Shown piece by piece: positions 8,601 through 16,219 of a DNA stretch of 64,000 nucleotides; position 1 is the first letter of the stretch, and every line of letters begins with the position of its first letter. The DNA comes from Paracoccaceae bacterium. GTDB lineage: Bacteria; Pseudomonadota; Alphaproteobacteria; Rhodobacterales; Rhodobacteraceae. Location of the stretch: NCBI GenBank assembly GCA_029246285.1, contig JAQWNW010000045.1:1-64000 (forward strand), written 5' to 3'. The notes below the pieces were generated by a model. The model made no database searches, was not told where the DNA came from, and worked only from the letters and a program-made list of their open reading frames with translations. The translations under genes and the position numbers were made by a program.

Positions 8601-9203
8601 TCACGCATATCCGTTAGGAATATCAGGTTCAGCGACTGATAATTCCCAATCCACTTCAAAGCCTAAGACCTCAGTGTCGGGATGCAAGGAATAATTAAAC
8701 AACTTGTTATGCCACCATGTGGATTGATACAAATGGTGGTGCTTTTCAAACCGCCAAACTTTACAATGCAATTCAAAAACTTGGGCATAAGCATTAAAAC
8801 TTAAAATGCATTGATTTTCTTTATAAATTTTTTCAGCACCTAATGAATTGGGTACAAATGTTGCCGTTAAAATATCACTAAATGTTGATGGTTTTTGATA
8901 ATAGGCTTCTGCAAAAAACTTTAAGGCTTCCTGTCTTACCTGAGAAGCATCATTTGTTTTTTTTGCCATATGCTTCATTTCAGGGATAACCGAATAGTCT
9001 GTCGTTTTATTAATTAATGTAATAATTTGTCCCATAGGATCAGACAATTTTGTAAATTTTAATGTTGGCATTATAGCATTATCAGGCCTCCCATCCATTT
9101 GCCTGATCGACATTTGACGAATATGACATTGCCATTTCAAAAACAAATTACGCCGAGGATGGCTTTCGATTGAAGATCCTAGTAATTTGGCAAGAGAACT
9201 CAC
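8601..9203 (-). CDS. Unrecognised conserved-looking protein in TMA cluster (200 aa)
   Basis: I do not recognise a family. It overlaps the nitrilase gene by four bases (ATGA) and is followed by tmm after 21 bases, so it is almost certainly part of the operon. There is no signal peptide or membrane segment. The N-terminal third is basic with HPRRNLFLKWQCHIRQMSIR and a GRPDNAIMP turn; the C-terminal third is rich in aromatic residues and histidine (EKHHHLYQSTWWHNKLF), which could ligate a metal. Composition and codon use match its neighbours, so it is probably a real, established gene. Function is open; a part in dimethylamine or methylamine oxidation is only a guess from position. Confidence 0.75.
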   Translation of the reverse strand: MSSLAKLLGSSIESHPRRNLFLKWQCHIRQMSIRQMDGRPDNAIMPTLKFTKLSDPMGQIITLINKTTDYSVIPEMKHMAKKTNDASQVRQEALKFFAEAYYQKPSTFSDILTATFVPNSLGAEKIYKENQCILSFNAYAQVFELHCKVWRFEKHHHLYQSTWWHNKLFNYSLHPDTEVLGFEVDWELSVAEPDIPNGYA

Positions 9204-10054
9204 GCAACACTCCTATAATCTCTGTTCTTTAAAGCTATTGAAAATGACCTATCATGGCTCAAGCTAGGAATTTTGTTCCTTGCCTCAGCAACTTCATTTA
9301 AATTTATTTTAGCATAAACTATACCTGGCTCTGACCCACCATCAGCCATTATCTGGCCCCAAGGATTTATAATTAAAGAATGCCCATAGGCTTCGCCTCC
9401 ACCCGAAACCTTACCAACGGAGCAAGGGGCAATAATAAATACACCATTTTCAATTGCCCTTGCTCTATTAAGAATATGCCAATGTGCTTCTCCAGTCTTT
9501 TTTGTAAACGCCGCTGGTACACATACTATCTCAGCTCCTGCTTGAGCCATTTTTCTATAGAGCTCTGGAAAACGTAAATCATAGCAAATAGAATGCCCAA
9601 TTAAGCCAAAAGGTGTTTTCATTACAGATGCTTCACTACCAGGTGAGACAAATGCACTTTCGCGAATTACTTGATCAGATGAAAGTTGAATATCAAACAT
9701 ATGGATCTTGTCATAACGCGATATTATTTTCCCATAGCAGTCTAATACAAAACCCCGGTTAAAAATTTTACCCCCTTGAGCAGTAACCGCAATGGAACCA
9801 ATCATAATCCAAACTTTATTTTTCTTCGAAAATTCCTGCATGCTAAGTAAAAACGGATGTATTTCTTCTGGCAGCGCTGGAGGTCTTAGCTTCCCGTTTT
9901 CCGACATCAAACCGCCGCAATATTCTGGAAAAAATAAAAACTCTGCCCCTTTAGACACTGCGCCCTTTGCCAAATTTAACGCCTCTGATAAAGCATCATC
10001 AATACTACTATTAGGTTGCGTTTGAATACATGCTATGTGCAGAGATTTTGCCAT
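9200..10054 (-). CDS. Carbon-nitrogen hydrolase (nitrilase superfamily)
   Basis: 284 aa cytoplasmic amidase-type enzyme. The Glu-Lys-Cys triad is present: Glu in FFPEYCGG (about residue 44), Lys in SRYDKIHMFD (about 113) and Cys in IGHSICYDLRFPELYR (about 150). It belongs to the Nit-like/omega-amidase group by the overall pattern. The start ATG sits one base after the stop of the 137-aa gene. Known Nit proteins deamidate modified glutathione or alpha-keto acid amides such as ketoglutaramate. Placement within the gamma-glutamylmethylamide route suggests hydrolysis of a methylated amide side product (for example an N-methyl-ketoglutaramate-like compound), which is inference only. Confidence 0.82.
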   Translation of the reverse strand: MAKSLHIACIQTQPNSSIDDALSEALNLAKGAVSKGAEFLFFPEYCGGLMSENGKLRPPALPEEIHPFLLSMQEFSKKNKVWIMIGSIAVTAQGGKIFNRGFVLDCYGKIISRYDKIHMFDIQLSSDQVIRESAFVSPGSEASVMKTPFGLIGHSICYDLRFPELYRKMAQAGAEIVCVPAAFTKKTGEAHWHILNRARAIENGVFIIAPCSVGKVSGGGEAYGHSLIINPWGQIMADGGSEPGIVYAKINLNEVAEARNKIPSLSHDRSFSIALKNRDYRSVA

Positions 10055-10055
10055 A

Positions 10056-10469
10056 TTAAAACTTCATATACGCTTTTCTTAAAGTTGATAACGGGTGTCG
10101 ATCTGACATCTGAAATTTAAGCAAAAACTCTCTAGCCATCATGTCACGATCCTGCTGATTGTCTGGTAGCTCCCAATTTGATGGAACTCTTACCCAACCA
10201 TTAATATTTCGATCAAAAACAGCTGCATTTCCTTCTTCATACCCCATATGAACATCTTCCAACCAATTCAAATCATCCCAACCCATTATTTCCATATATT
10301 TAGACAAATAAGGCGTAATATGTTTGTAATCTGGTACAAGATTCACATCATAACGATATCCGATATGCTGTCCTATTTCTTGCTCTCGCTCTGACTCTAA
10401 ACCTTTAGCGTCATCTATAAACTGATTAACGTCTTTAATTTCAGACCCTCGATATTGCGTTCCGGCCAT
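10056..10469 (-). CDS. Unrecognised small acidic protein in methylamine cluster (137 aa)
   Basis: No family is recognised. It has a strong ribosome site (AGGAGA) and lies directly between mgsC and the nitrilase gene. The sequence is acidic in the first half, lacks signal or membrane segments, and has a tryptophan-rich middle (EIMGWDDLNWLEDVHMGYEE, GWVRVPSNWELPDN) and a basic end (STLRKAYMKF). The 52-base gap upstream carries a hairpin that is perfect as minus-strand RNA. The ordered, aromatic-rich sequence and codon use argue for a real gene. It could be an accessory subunit of the N-methylglutamate synthase or of an amine oxidation step; nothing in it shows catalysis. Confidence 0.75.
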   Translation of the reverse strand: MAGTQYRGSEIKDVNQFIDDAKGLESEREQEIGQHIGYRYDVNLVPDYKHITPYLSKYMEIMGWDDLNWLEDVHMGYEEGNAAVFDRNINGWVRVPSNWELPDNQQDRDMMAREFLLKFQMSDRHPLSTLRKAYMKF

Positions 10470-10486
10470 GATAGTCTCCTTCTTTA

Positions 10487-10509
10487 AGTAATAGGGTCAC
10501 CCCATTACT
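10487..10509 (-). promoter_or_regulatory. RNA hairpin between mgsC and the 137-aa gene
   Basis: Arms 10487-10496 and 10500-10509 around a 3-base loop. On the minus-strand RNA all ten pairs form, one of them G-U; on the plus strand that pair would be A-C and fail. The asymmetry argues for a function in the operon mRNA. No U-run follows, and the AGGAGA ribosome site of the next gene comes right after it. Confidence 0.65.
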
Positions 10510-10521
10510 GAATATTACAAC

Positions 10522-11886
10522 TTAAAGATGATGATAGTCCTCAACACCTACTGTATGATTTGTACCAGCCAATGGCACAGCGGCCATCGCAGAAGCTTCC
10601 ATTGTTAATGCCGCTAAATCTTCTGGCTCCAAGCTATGAAGATGCGTTTTACCACAGGCTCTCGCAAACAATTGGGCTTCAATGGTCAGTGTATGTAAAA
10701 AATTATATACCCGTTCCGCTGCTTCATCTGGATCAAGTCTTTTTCTTAACTCTGGATCTTGGGTAGCTACACCAACTGGACATCTACCAGTGTGGCAATT
10801 GTAACAATAACCAGGCTCTGCTCCAATCTCCTCAGGATAATTAGCTTCAGGTATATCCTTGTTACAATTCAAAGCCATCATCACTGAGTGACCTAATGCA
10901 ATTGCATCAGCTCCTAAAGCAATTGCCTTCGCAACATCAGCACCATTTCGAATACCCCCAGCATAAACAAGACTTATTTCGCCTCTCTTTCCTAGATCAT
11001 CGATTGCTTTTCTTGCTTGTCTAATTGCCGCCATACCAGGCACTCCAGTATCTTCAGTAGCCAAATGAGGGCCAGCACCGGTACCACCTTCCATTCCATC
11101 AATGTAAATACTATCAGGATCACATTTTACAGCCATCCTCACATCATCATAAACACGAGCAGCACCTAACTTTAATTGGATCGGTATTTGCCAATCTGTT
11201 GCTTCACGAATTTCACGAATTTTTAATGAAAGGTCATCTGGCCCCAACCAGTCTGGATGCCGAGCAGGGCTACGTTGATCGATTCCAGCTGGTAAAGAAC
11301 GCATTTCTGCCACCTGATCAGTTACCTTTTGACCCATTAAATGACCACCTAGACCAACCTTACAACCCTGCCCAATGAAGAATTCCACTCCATCTGCCAG
11401 AACTAAATGATTAGGATTAAAGCCATATCGAGATTGGATGCACTGATAAAACCATTTCGAACTATATCTTCGCTCATCAGGAATCATGCCCCCTTCGCCT
11501 GAACAAGTTGCAGTACCTGCCATTGTAGCTCCTCGAGCCAATGCAGTTTTAGCTTCATATGACAAAGCTCCAAAACTCATACCAGTAACATAGACTGGTA
11601 TATCTAACACCAAAGGATTCTTAGCTCTTGGACCTATAATTGTCTTAGTTTCACATTTTTCACGGTAACCCTCTATTACAAATCTGGTAAGTGTACCGGG
11701 CATAAAAGTCAGATCGTCCCAATGAGGGATTTTTTTGAATAAAGAAAACCCTCGCATTCTATATCGACCAAGTTCAGACTTAATATGAATATCGTCCATA
11801 ACATGTGGAGGAAAAATAAATGAATTACCTAATCTATAAGGATCTCGATCCAGTGGTTTCTTTTTTGGCATATTTCCATCGGCCAT
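10522..11886 (-). CDS. mgsC: N-methylglutamate synthase subunit C (GltB-type FMN domain)
   Basis: 454 aa, homologous to the FMN-binding/synthase domain of glutamate synthase. Typical stretches are VTGMSFGALSYEAKTALARG, GGMIPDERRYSSKW, DGMEGGTGAGPHLATEDTG and a Cys cluster at about residue 370 (CYNCHTGRCPVGVATQ) like the 3Fe-4S ligands of GltB. It joins methylamine from gamma-glutamylmethylamide to 2-oxoglutarate to give N-methylglutamate. In ordinary GltB this domain is fused to others; the three-gene split mgsA-mgsB-mgsC next to gmaS marks the methylamine version. The start is set at the ATG at 11886, 6-7 bases after GGAG; an upstream GTG lies too near the site. Confidence 0.88.
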   Translation of the reverse strand: MADGNMPKKKPLDRDPYRLGNSFIFPPHVMDDIHIKSELGRYRMRGFSLFKKIPHWDDLTFMPGTLTRFVIEGYREKCETKTIIGPRAKNPLVLDIPVYVTGMSFGALSYEAKTALARGATMAGTATCSGEGGMIPDERRYSSKWFYQCIQSRYGFNPNHLVLADGVEFFIGQGCKVGLGGHLMGQKVTDQVAEMRSLPAGIDQRSPARHPDWLGPDDLSLKIREIREATDWQIPIQLKLGAARVYDDVRMAVKCDPDSIYIDGMEGGTGAGPHLATEDTGVPGMAAIRQARKAIDDLGKRGEISLVYAGGIRNGADVAKAIALGADAIALGHSVMMALNCNKDIPEANYPEEIGAEPGYCYNCHTGRCPVGVATQDPELRKRLDPDEAAERVYNFLHTLTIEAQLFARACGKTHLHSLEPEDLAALTMEASAMAAVPLAGTNHTVGVEDYHHL

Positions 11887-11901
11887 ACGCACTCTCCTTG
11901 T

Positions 11902-12771
11902 TTATAAAATTAATTTTTTCTCAGTTGGCTCTAAATTGTCGTAGTTCCACAACATTTTTCCAGCCACAATTTTAGTGAAATGGTCCACACCATTATCAGG
12001 CATTAACCCATATTGAGTAAGTTTTCTTGTCAACCACGCGCGGTCTAAATCACTCAAAGGTTCCTCAACAGCATCCACACCTAGCGATTGAATTTCTCCA
12101 CCTACGTAGATGGTACCATCATACATGCTGTCACCTAAATTCTTGCCAGCATTACCACAAACAACCATTCTACCACGCTGCATCATAAAACCAGATAAAG
12201 CACCCGTATCACCTCCAACTATGATACTGCCGCCCTTCATATCAATGCCTGTTCTAGACCCAACACTTCCTTTACAAACTAAATCACCACCTCTGATTGC
12301 CGCTCCAAAAGTTGATCCAGCATTCTTTTCCACAATAACCGTGCCAGACATCATGTTTTCGCCACATGACCAGCCCACTCTTCCATTTATCCTTACATTT
12401 GGACCATCGATAAGACCAACACCAAAGTAACCAAGCGAACCTTCAAAAATTAAATTCAAACGATTTAATATCCCTACTCCGAGAGAATGTTTTCCTCTTG
12501 GATCCTTGATGACTATCGTCCCGTATCCCTGAGCCATCAACGAGCGGATTTCAGCATTCACTTCTGTTTCAGTCATATCGCCCGTGTCAATTTCTGTTCG
12601 CTTATTATAATCGACATCTGGGGCCCATGGATACGTGAAACGTTCTTCAGCATCCTCATCGAATTCTATAAACATAGAACGCCCCGTTAATTGCTCAGTT
12701 CTCATTCCGAGAGCAGTCACTCGCTCTTCTTGAGACATGTTCCTTAGTTCAGCATCACTTACGCTTGCCAT
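11902..12771 (-). CDS. mgsB: N-methylglutamate synthase subunit B (GXGXG domain)
   Basis: 289 aa, matching the C-terminal GXGXG beta-helix domain of glutamate synthase. Repeated glycine turns are visible (GRVGWSCGENMMSGTVIVE, RGGDLVCKGSVGSRTG, KGGSIIVGGDTGALSG, GRMVVCGNAGKNLGDS, DGTIYVGGEI). This domain has a structural role, holding the amidotransferase and FMN subunits together. The start overlaps the end of mgsA by 13 bases and mgsC follows at once, so the three are made together. Confidence 0.88.
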   Translation of the reverse strand: MASVSDAELRNMSQEERVTALGMRTEQLTGRSMFIEFDEDAEERFTYPWAPDVDYNKRTEIDTGDMTETEVNAEIRSLMAQGYGTIVIKDPRGKHSLGVGILNRLNLIFEGSLGYFGVGLIDGPNVRINGRVGWSCGENMMSGTVIVEKNAGSTFGAAIRGGDLVCKGSVGSRTGIDMKGGSIIVGGDTGALSGFMMQRGRMVVCGNAGKNLGDSMYDGTIYVGGEIQSLGVDAVEEPLSDLDRAWLTRKLTQYGLMPDNGVDHFTKIVAGKMLWNYDNLEPTEKKLIL

Positions 12772-13694
12772 ACTCTAACCTCCTCATCATATGGATCATA
12801 TGTATCAATTTCTTGAGGTAAGATTGCTCTTATCGCTACTTCCTCAGAAGCCATCGCAATCATCTCATCGCTTTCATAAAGAACCAATGGTTTCGCTGCC
12901 ATTGTATCCTTTGCCATTCCCAGCTGATTTTTTGTTGCAACTAGATAGGTAAAAACACCATCAATTTCTTCAATTGATTTGCGTAAACTATCTTCCAAAG
13001 ATACCCCATTAGACAAATCATGCGCGACATAAACAGCAAGTAATTCACTATCACAATTCGACATAAAACGATGGCCCTTTCTCTCCATCATTCGTCTCAT
13101 AATCCAATAATTGGTAATTTGGCCGTTATGAACAACACTCACATCATTGTAAGGAAACGCCCAGTATGGATGAGCAGACTTAATATCTACATCAGATTCA
13201 GTTGCCATTCGGGTATGACCAATACCGTGCGTACCTTTAAAGTCATTAAGACCGTATAGATCAGATACAACGCTCGCATCACCCAGGTCTTTTATTAATT
13301 CCAAACCATTACCCATTGAAAGTATTTCAACACCCTCTGTTTCCTCGATATGCTCCGCCATCATGCCAGTATCTCCATTGTGACTTAAAACATAACGAAG
13401 AGCATAGGGTGTAATTGCTTCTTTTGATTTAACAACGGCTCCATGTTCAGCTAATATTAAATCTACTTCAGCTATTCTGTTTTCCAATATACTTGTAATA
13501 CCCCGGCCTTTATTCATGTCCTCGGCTTCTGCAGCCTTTAATCTCATTATATAGTCACCACTCGAAGTATCGCCATAAACAGCGTATCCCGTTGAATCAG
13601 GTCCACGATGTTTTAATGCTTGAAGCATCGACGTCATTTCGCCTCCAACATTGGAGCTTTTACCGCGATGGATAAGTCCCGCAATTCCACACAT
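12759..13694 (-). CDS. mgsA: N-methylglutamate synthase subunit A (class II amidotransferase)
   Basis: About 311 aa Ntn-type glutamine amidotransferase domain. The catalytic cysteine must be residue 2 (MCGIAGLIHRGK), which fixes the start at the ATG at 13694 with AAAGG in front; an in-frame GTG five codons upstream would bury the cysteine. Family motifs GPDSTGYAVYG, GIGHTRMATESDVD, HNGQITNY and NCDSELLAVYVAHD are all present. It should release methylamine from gamma-glutamylmethylamide and channel it to MgsC. It follows gmaS after a 76-base gap that carries a hairpin. Confidence 0.88.
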   Translation of the reverse strand: MCGIAGLIHRGKSSNVGGEMTSMLQALKHRGPDSTGYAVYGDTSSGDYIMRLKAAEAEDMNKGRGITSILENRIAEVDLILAEHGAVVKSKEAITPYALRYVLSHNGDTGMMAEHIEETEGVEILSMGNGLELIKDLGDASVVSDLYGLNDFKGTHGIGHTRMATESDVDIKSAHPYWAFPYNDVSVVHNGQITNYWIMRRMMERKGHRFMSNCDSELLAVYVAHDLSNGVSLEDSLRKSIEEIDGVFTYLVATKNQLGMAKDTMAAKPLVLYESDEMIAMASEEVAIRAILPQEIDTYDPYDEEVRVWQA

Positions 13695-13725
13695 TTTCTT
13701 GCCTTTCACTAGTTAAAATAAATAA

Positions 13726-13741
13726 GTGGCGTCACCGCCAC
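13726..13741 (-). promoter_or_regulatory. Stem-loop between gmaS and mgsA
   Basis: Perfect 6-bp GC-rich stem (13726-13731 with 13736-13741) and 4-base loop. On the minus strand it is followed by a T-rich stretch (TTATTTATTTT), so it may act as a weak terminator or attenuator setting the gmaS to mgs ratio. Confidence 0.6.
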
Positions 13742-13770
13742 ATACTTAAAAATATCCTCCTTAAATTTCT

Positions 13771-15252
13771 TTAAGGTAGACACTCCATATAAGTGTCACT
13801 GTCCCAATCCGTCACAGTGGACATAAAGCGAGCCCACTCATCTGACTTATATTCATGATACAACCTATACATCTCACCAGGCATACCGCGCTGAACTACC
13901 TCGTCAGCCTCTAATGCCTCCAATGCCTCTCCAAGGGACATCGGAAGTTTTTTCACATCTTTACCTTCTTTTATCGCTTCATAAATATTTCGTTCTTCAG
14001 GAGCTCCTGGGTCAAGCTTATTCTCAATTCCATCATCAGCAGCTGCTAGAATTGTTGAACCCATGATATAAGGATTAACCATTGAGTCGACAGATCTGTA
14101 CTCAAACCTTCCTGGAGCAGAAACTCTTAGACCTGTTGTTCTATTTTGGAATCCCCAATCTGCAAAAACAGGAGCCCAAAAACCCGTATCCCAAAGTCGC
14201 CGGTAGGAATTAACTGTTGAACAACCAATTGCTGTTAAGGCACGTAAATGATGTACAATCCCACCGATAGCGTCTAATCCGGCCTTCTGCGGCATTTGTG
14301 GATCAGAACCGTCTGGCATAAAGGTATTCTCACCTCCACCAACATACATATAGTTCTCTCTCATGCCGGGTAGGTTATCTGGATCATTTCCACATTTTAC
14401 AAACCTATCTTCACCACCATGCCAAAGAGACATATTGTGATGACAACCAGATGCTGACACACCCATAAAAGGTTTAGTCATAAAACATGCAAAGATGCCA
14501 TGTTCACGAGCAACTTGTGCACAAATTTGTCTATAAGTTGTGAGGCGATCTGCGTTGCGAAGAACATCGTCATACATCCAATTTAACTCCAGTTGCCCTG
14601 GCGCATCCTCGTGATCTCCTTGAATCATATCCAAGCCCATTTTTCGGGTATATTCCATGACTTTCATTGTTACCGGTCGTAAGCTCTCAAACTGATCAAT
14701 GTGATAACAATAAGGCTTAGAAAATCCATCATTTGGTTTTCCATTTTCATCGAACTTTAACCACATCATTTCTGGCTCAGTTCCAACTCTTAAGCTTAAT
14801 CCGTTATGTTTAGATTTAAACTCTTCATGTAAGCGTCTCAGATTTCCTCGTCCATCAGCGGTCAAGAATCCCCCTGGATTTTCTTTTTCCTCGCGATTTC
14901 TAAATAAAGTACAATAAAATCTGCCAATTCTCTTATCCCATGGCAATTGCATAAAGGTCTCTGGCTCTGGTATACCAACTAATTCAGCAGACTCAGGACC
15001 GTAACCTAAATAGTTATCAGCTCTATCTGTAAACAAGTTTACGGTTGCTCCATAAACTAACTGAAACCCCTTTTGAGCAACATTTTCCCAATGATCTGCA
15101 GGAATGCCTTTACCCATAATCTTACCTGTGATCGATACAAATTGTAGATATAGATATTCTATACCTAACTCATCGATCATTTTCCGAACTTCTTTGATTT
15201 TCTCGCTGCGCCCTGGCGCTTCTACGAATTTTTCTAGATCTGTTTCTGCCAC
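13771..15252 (-). CDS. gmaS: Gamma-glutamylmethylamide synthetase
   Basis: 493 aa, glutamine synthetase fold. It uses ATP to join methylamine to glutamate, the entry step of the indirect methylamine pathway. Glutamine synthetase landmarks: GTEPEMMWL, DHEDAPGQLELNW for the metal site, GVSASGCHHNMSLW and GLRVSAPGRFEYRS. The N-terminal ITGKIMGKGIPADHW and overall divergence from GlnA, plus three mgs genes directly downstream, identify it as GmaS and not an ammonia-assimilating enzyme. The start is GTG at 15252, with GGGAG about 11 bases before. It leads the cluster and faces a GntR regulator across two inverted repeats. Confidence 0.9.
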   Translation of the reverse strand: MAETDLEKFVEAPGRSEKIKEVRKMIDELGIEYLYLQFVSITGKIMGKGIPADHWENVAQKGFQLVYGATVNLFTDRADNYLGYGPESAELVGIPEPETFMQLPWDKRIGRFYCTLFRNREEKENPGGFLTADGRGNLRRLHEEFKSKHNGLSLRVGTEPEMMWLKFDENGKPNDGFSKPYCYHIDQFESLRPVTMKVMEYTRKMGLDMIQGDHEDAPGQLELNWMYDDVLRNADRLTTYRQICAQVAREHGIFACFMTKPFMGVSASGCHHNMSLWHGGEDRFVKCGNDPDNLPGMRENYMYVGGGENTFMPDGSDPQMPQKAGLDAIGGIVHHLRALTAIGCSTVNSYRRLWDTGFWAPVFADWGFQNRTTGLRVSAPGRFEYRSVDSMVNPYIMGSTILAAADDGIENKLDPGAPEERNIYEAIKEGKDVKKLPMSLGEALEALEADEVVQRGMPGEMYRLYHEYKSDEWARFMSTVTDWDSDTYMECLP

Positions 15253-15365
15253 TGTTCTTAACTCCCTATTAATCTATTAAATCTGACAACTTTGCGTCGC
15301 GATAATTTCTTGATTTTCAGTGAATAATTCCGTGTAAATATAAAGCTCCCCAAAAAACACCATAG

Positions 15366-15389
15366 ATCTACAACCTATCACTTGTAGAT
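15366..15389. promoter_or_regulatory. Inverted repeat in gmaS/GntR divergent region, site 1
   Basis: Perfect 8-bp arms ATCTACAA and TTGTAGAT separated by 8 bases. It lies between the divergent gmaS and GntR genes, next to a second palindrome. Likely a regulator-binding site; the regulator is probably the adjacent GntR/FCD protein, but this is inference. Confidence 0.55.
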
Positions 15390-15393
15390 TCGC

Positions 15394-15410
15394 TTCACAA
15401 AAATTGTGAA
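15394..15410. promoter_or_regulatory. Inverted repeat in gmaS/GntR divergent region, site 2
   Basis: Perfect 7-bp arms TTCACAA and TTGTGAA with a 3-base spacer. Its centre is about 25 bases from the centre of site 1, a little over two helical turns, so dimers on both sites could touch. A TTGTGA read on the minus strand could also serve as a -35 element for gmaS. Confidence 0.55.
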
Positions 15411-15466
15411 TTAAACTAACTAAATAATCAACCTTTTTTGTGCCAATTTATTGAATTTAATTGACT

Positions 15467-15472
15467 TATAAT
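15467..15472 (+). promoter_or_regulatory. Probable -10 element for the GntR-family gene
   Basis: TATAAT, a perfect -10 hexamer. The matching -35 is poor. Transcription would begin near 15479, which rules out the in-frame TTG at 15478 as translation start and supports the TTG at 15511. Confidence 0.45.
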
Positions 15473-15510
15473 AAATATTGGTACAAAATTGGTTAAAAAG
15501 GGGTAAATGC

Positions 15511-16200
15511 TTGGATAGTAATGTAACATTTAAATACGGGGCAAATGACATTGCTGCTCAATTAAGAAGAGATATTAACAGTGGTATCCTACAAAGATTT
15601 GAAAGGCTTCCACCAGAAAGATCACTATCATTAAAATTTAATGTATCTAGAGGTACAATAAGAGCAGCAATTAATAAATTAGAAACAGAAGGTTTAGTAA
15701 CGACAAAAGCTGGCAGTGGCACTTATATTTCTAAAAAAATATCAGGTGAAAATAGCAGCGTAATTCAAAATGCAAGGCCATTGGAATTAGTTGATGCCCG
15801 GTTTGCATTAGAACCACATATCTGTAGGCTTGCAGTCGTTCATGGAAGAAAGAAAGATTTTGAGAAATTAAACGATTTATTAGAAGAAATGGAAAAGAAT
15901 TATTATAATCCCACTATTTTTGGAGATACAGACACCTCATTTCATAGAGCATTAGCTGAAAGCACTGGAAATTCTCTCTTAATCTGGATGATAGAACAAA
16001 TCACATCTGTAAGAAACCAAGATGAATGGTCCAGAATGCGACATTTAACCTTAAACGAACAAATCATAAAAGAATATAATAAACAACACAGACGAATTTT
16101 AAATGCCATCAATGCAAGAGAGCCTGAAAATGCTGCTAGCATGATGCGCGAACATCTTCAGACAGCCCGCTTATCCCTAACCCAAACAGCAGACATCTAA
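15511..16200 (+). CDS. GntR-family regulator with FCD effector domain
   Basis: 229 aa. The N-terminal winged helix spans residues about 10-75 (LPPERSLSLKFNVSRGTIRAA, LVTTKAGSGTYIS). The C-terminal all-helical FCD domain (about 85-220) has the expected metal/ligand residues: DTSFHRALAESTGNS, HRRILNAI and REHLQTARL. The TTG start is chosen because AAAAAGGGG lies just before it; an in-frame TTG 33 bases upstream has no ribosome site. It is divergent from gmaS, with palindromes between, so it likely controls the methylamine cluster in response to a small carboxylate or amine metabolite and may repress itself. Confidence 0.85.
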   Translation: MDSNVTFKYGANDIAAQLRRDINSGILQRFERLPPERSLSLKFNVSRGTIRAAINKLETEGLVTTKAGSGTYISKKISGENSSVIQNARPLELVDARFALEPHICRLAVVHGRKKDFEKLNDLLEEMEKNYYNPTIFGDTDTSFHRALAESTGNSLLIWMIEQITSVRNQDEWSRMRHLTLNEQIIKEYNKQHRRILNAINAREPENAASMMREHLQTARLSLTQTADI

Positions 16201-16219
16201 TGCTATCTAAATCAAGACT

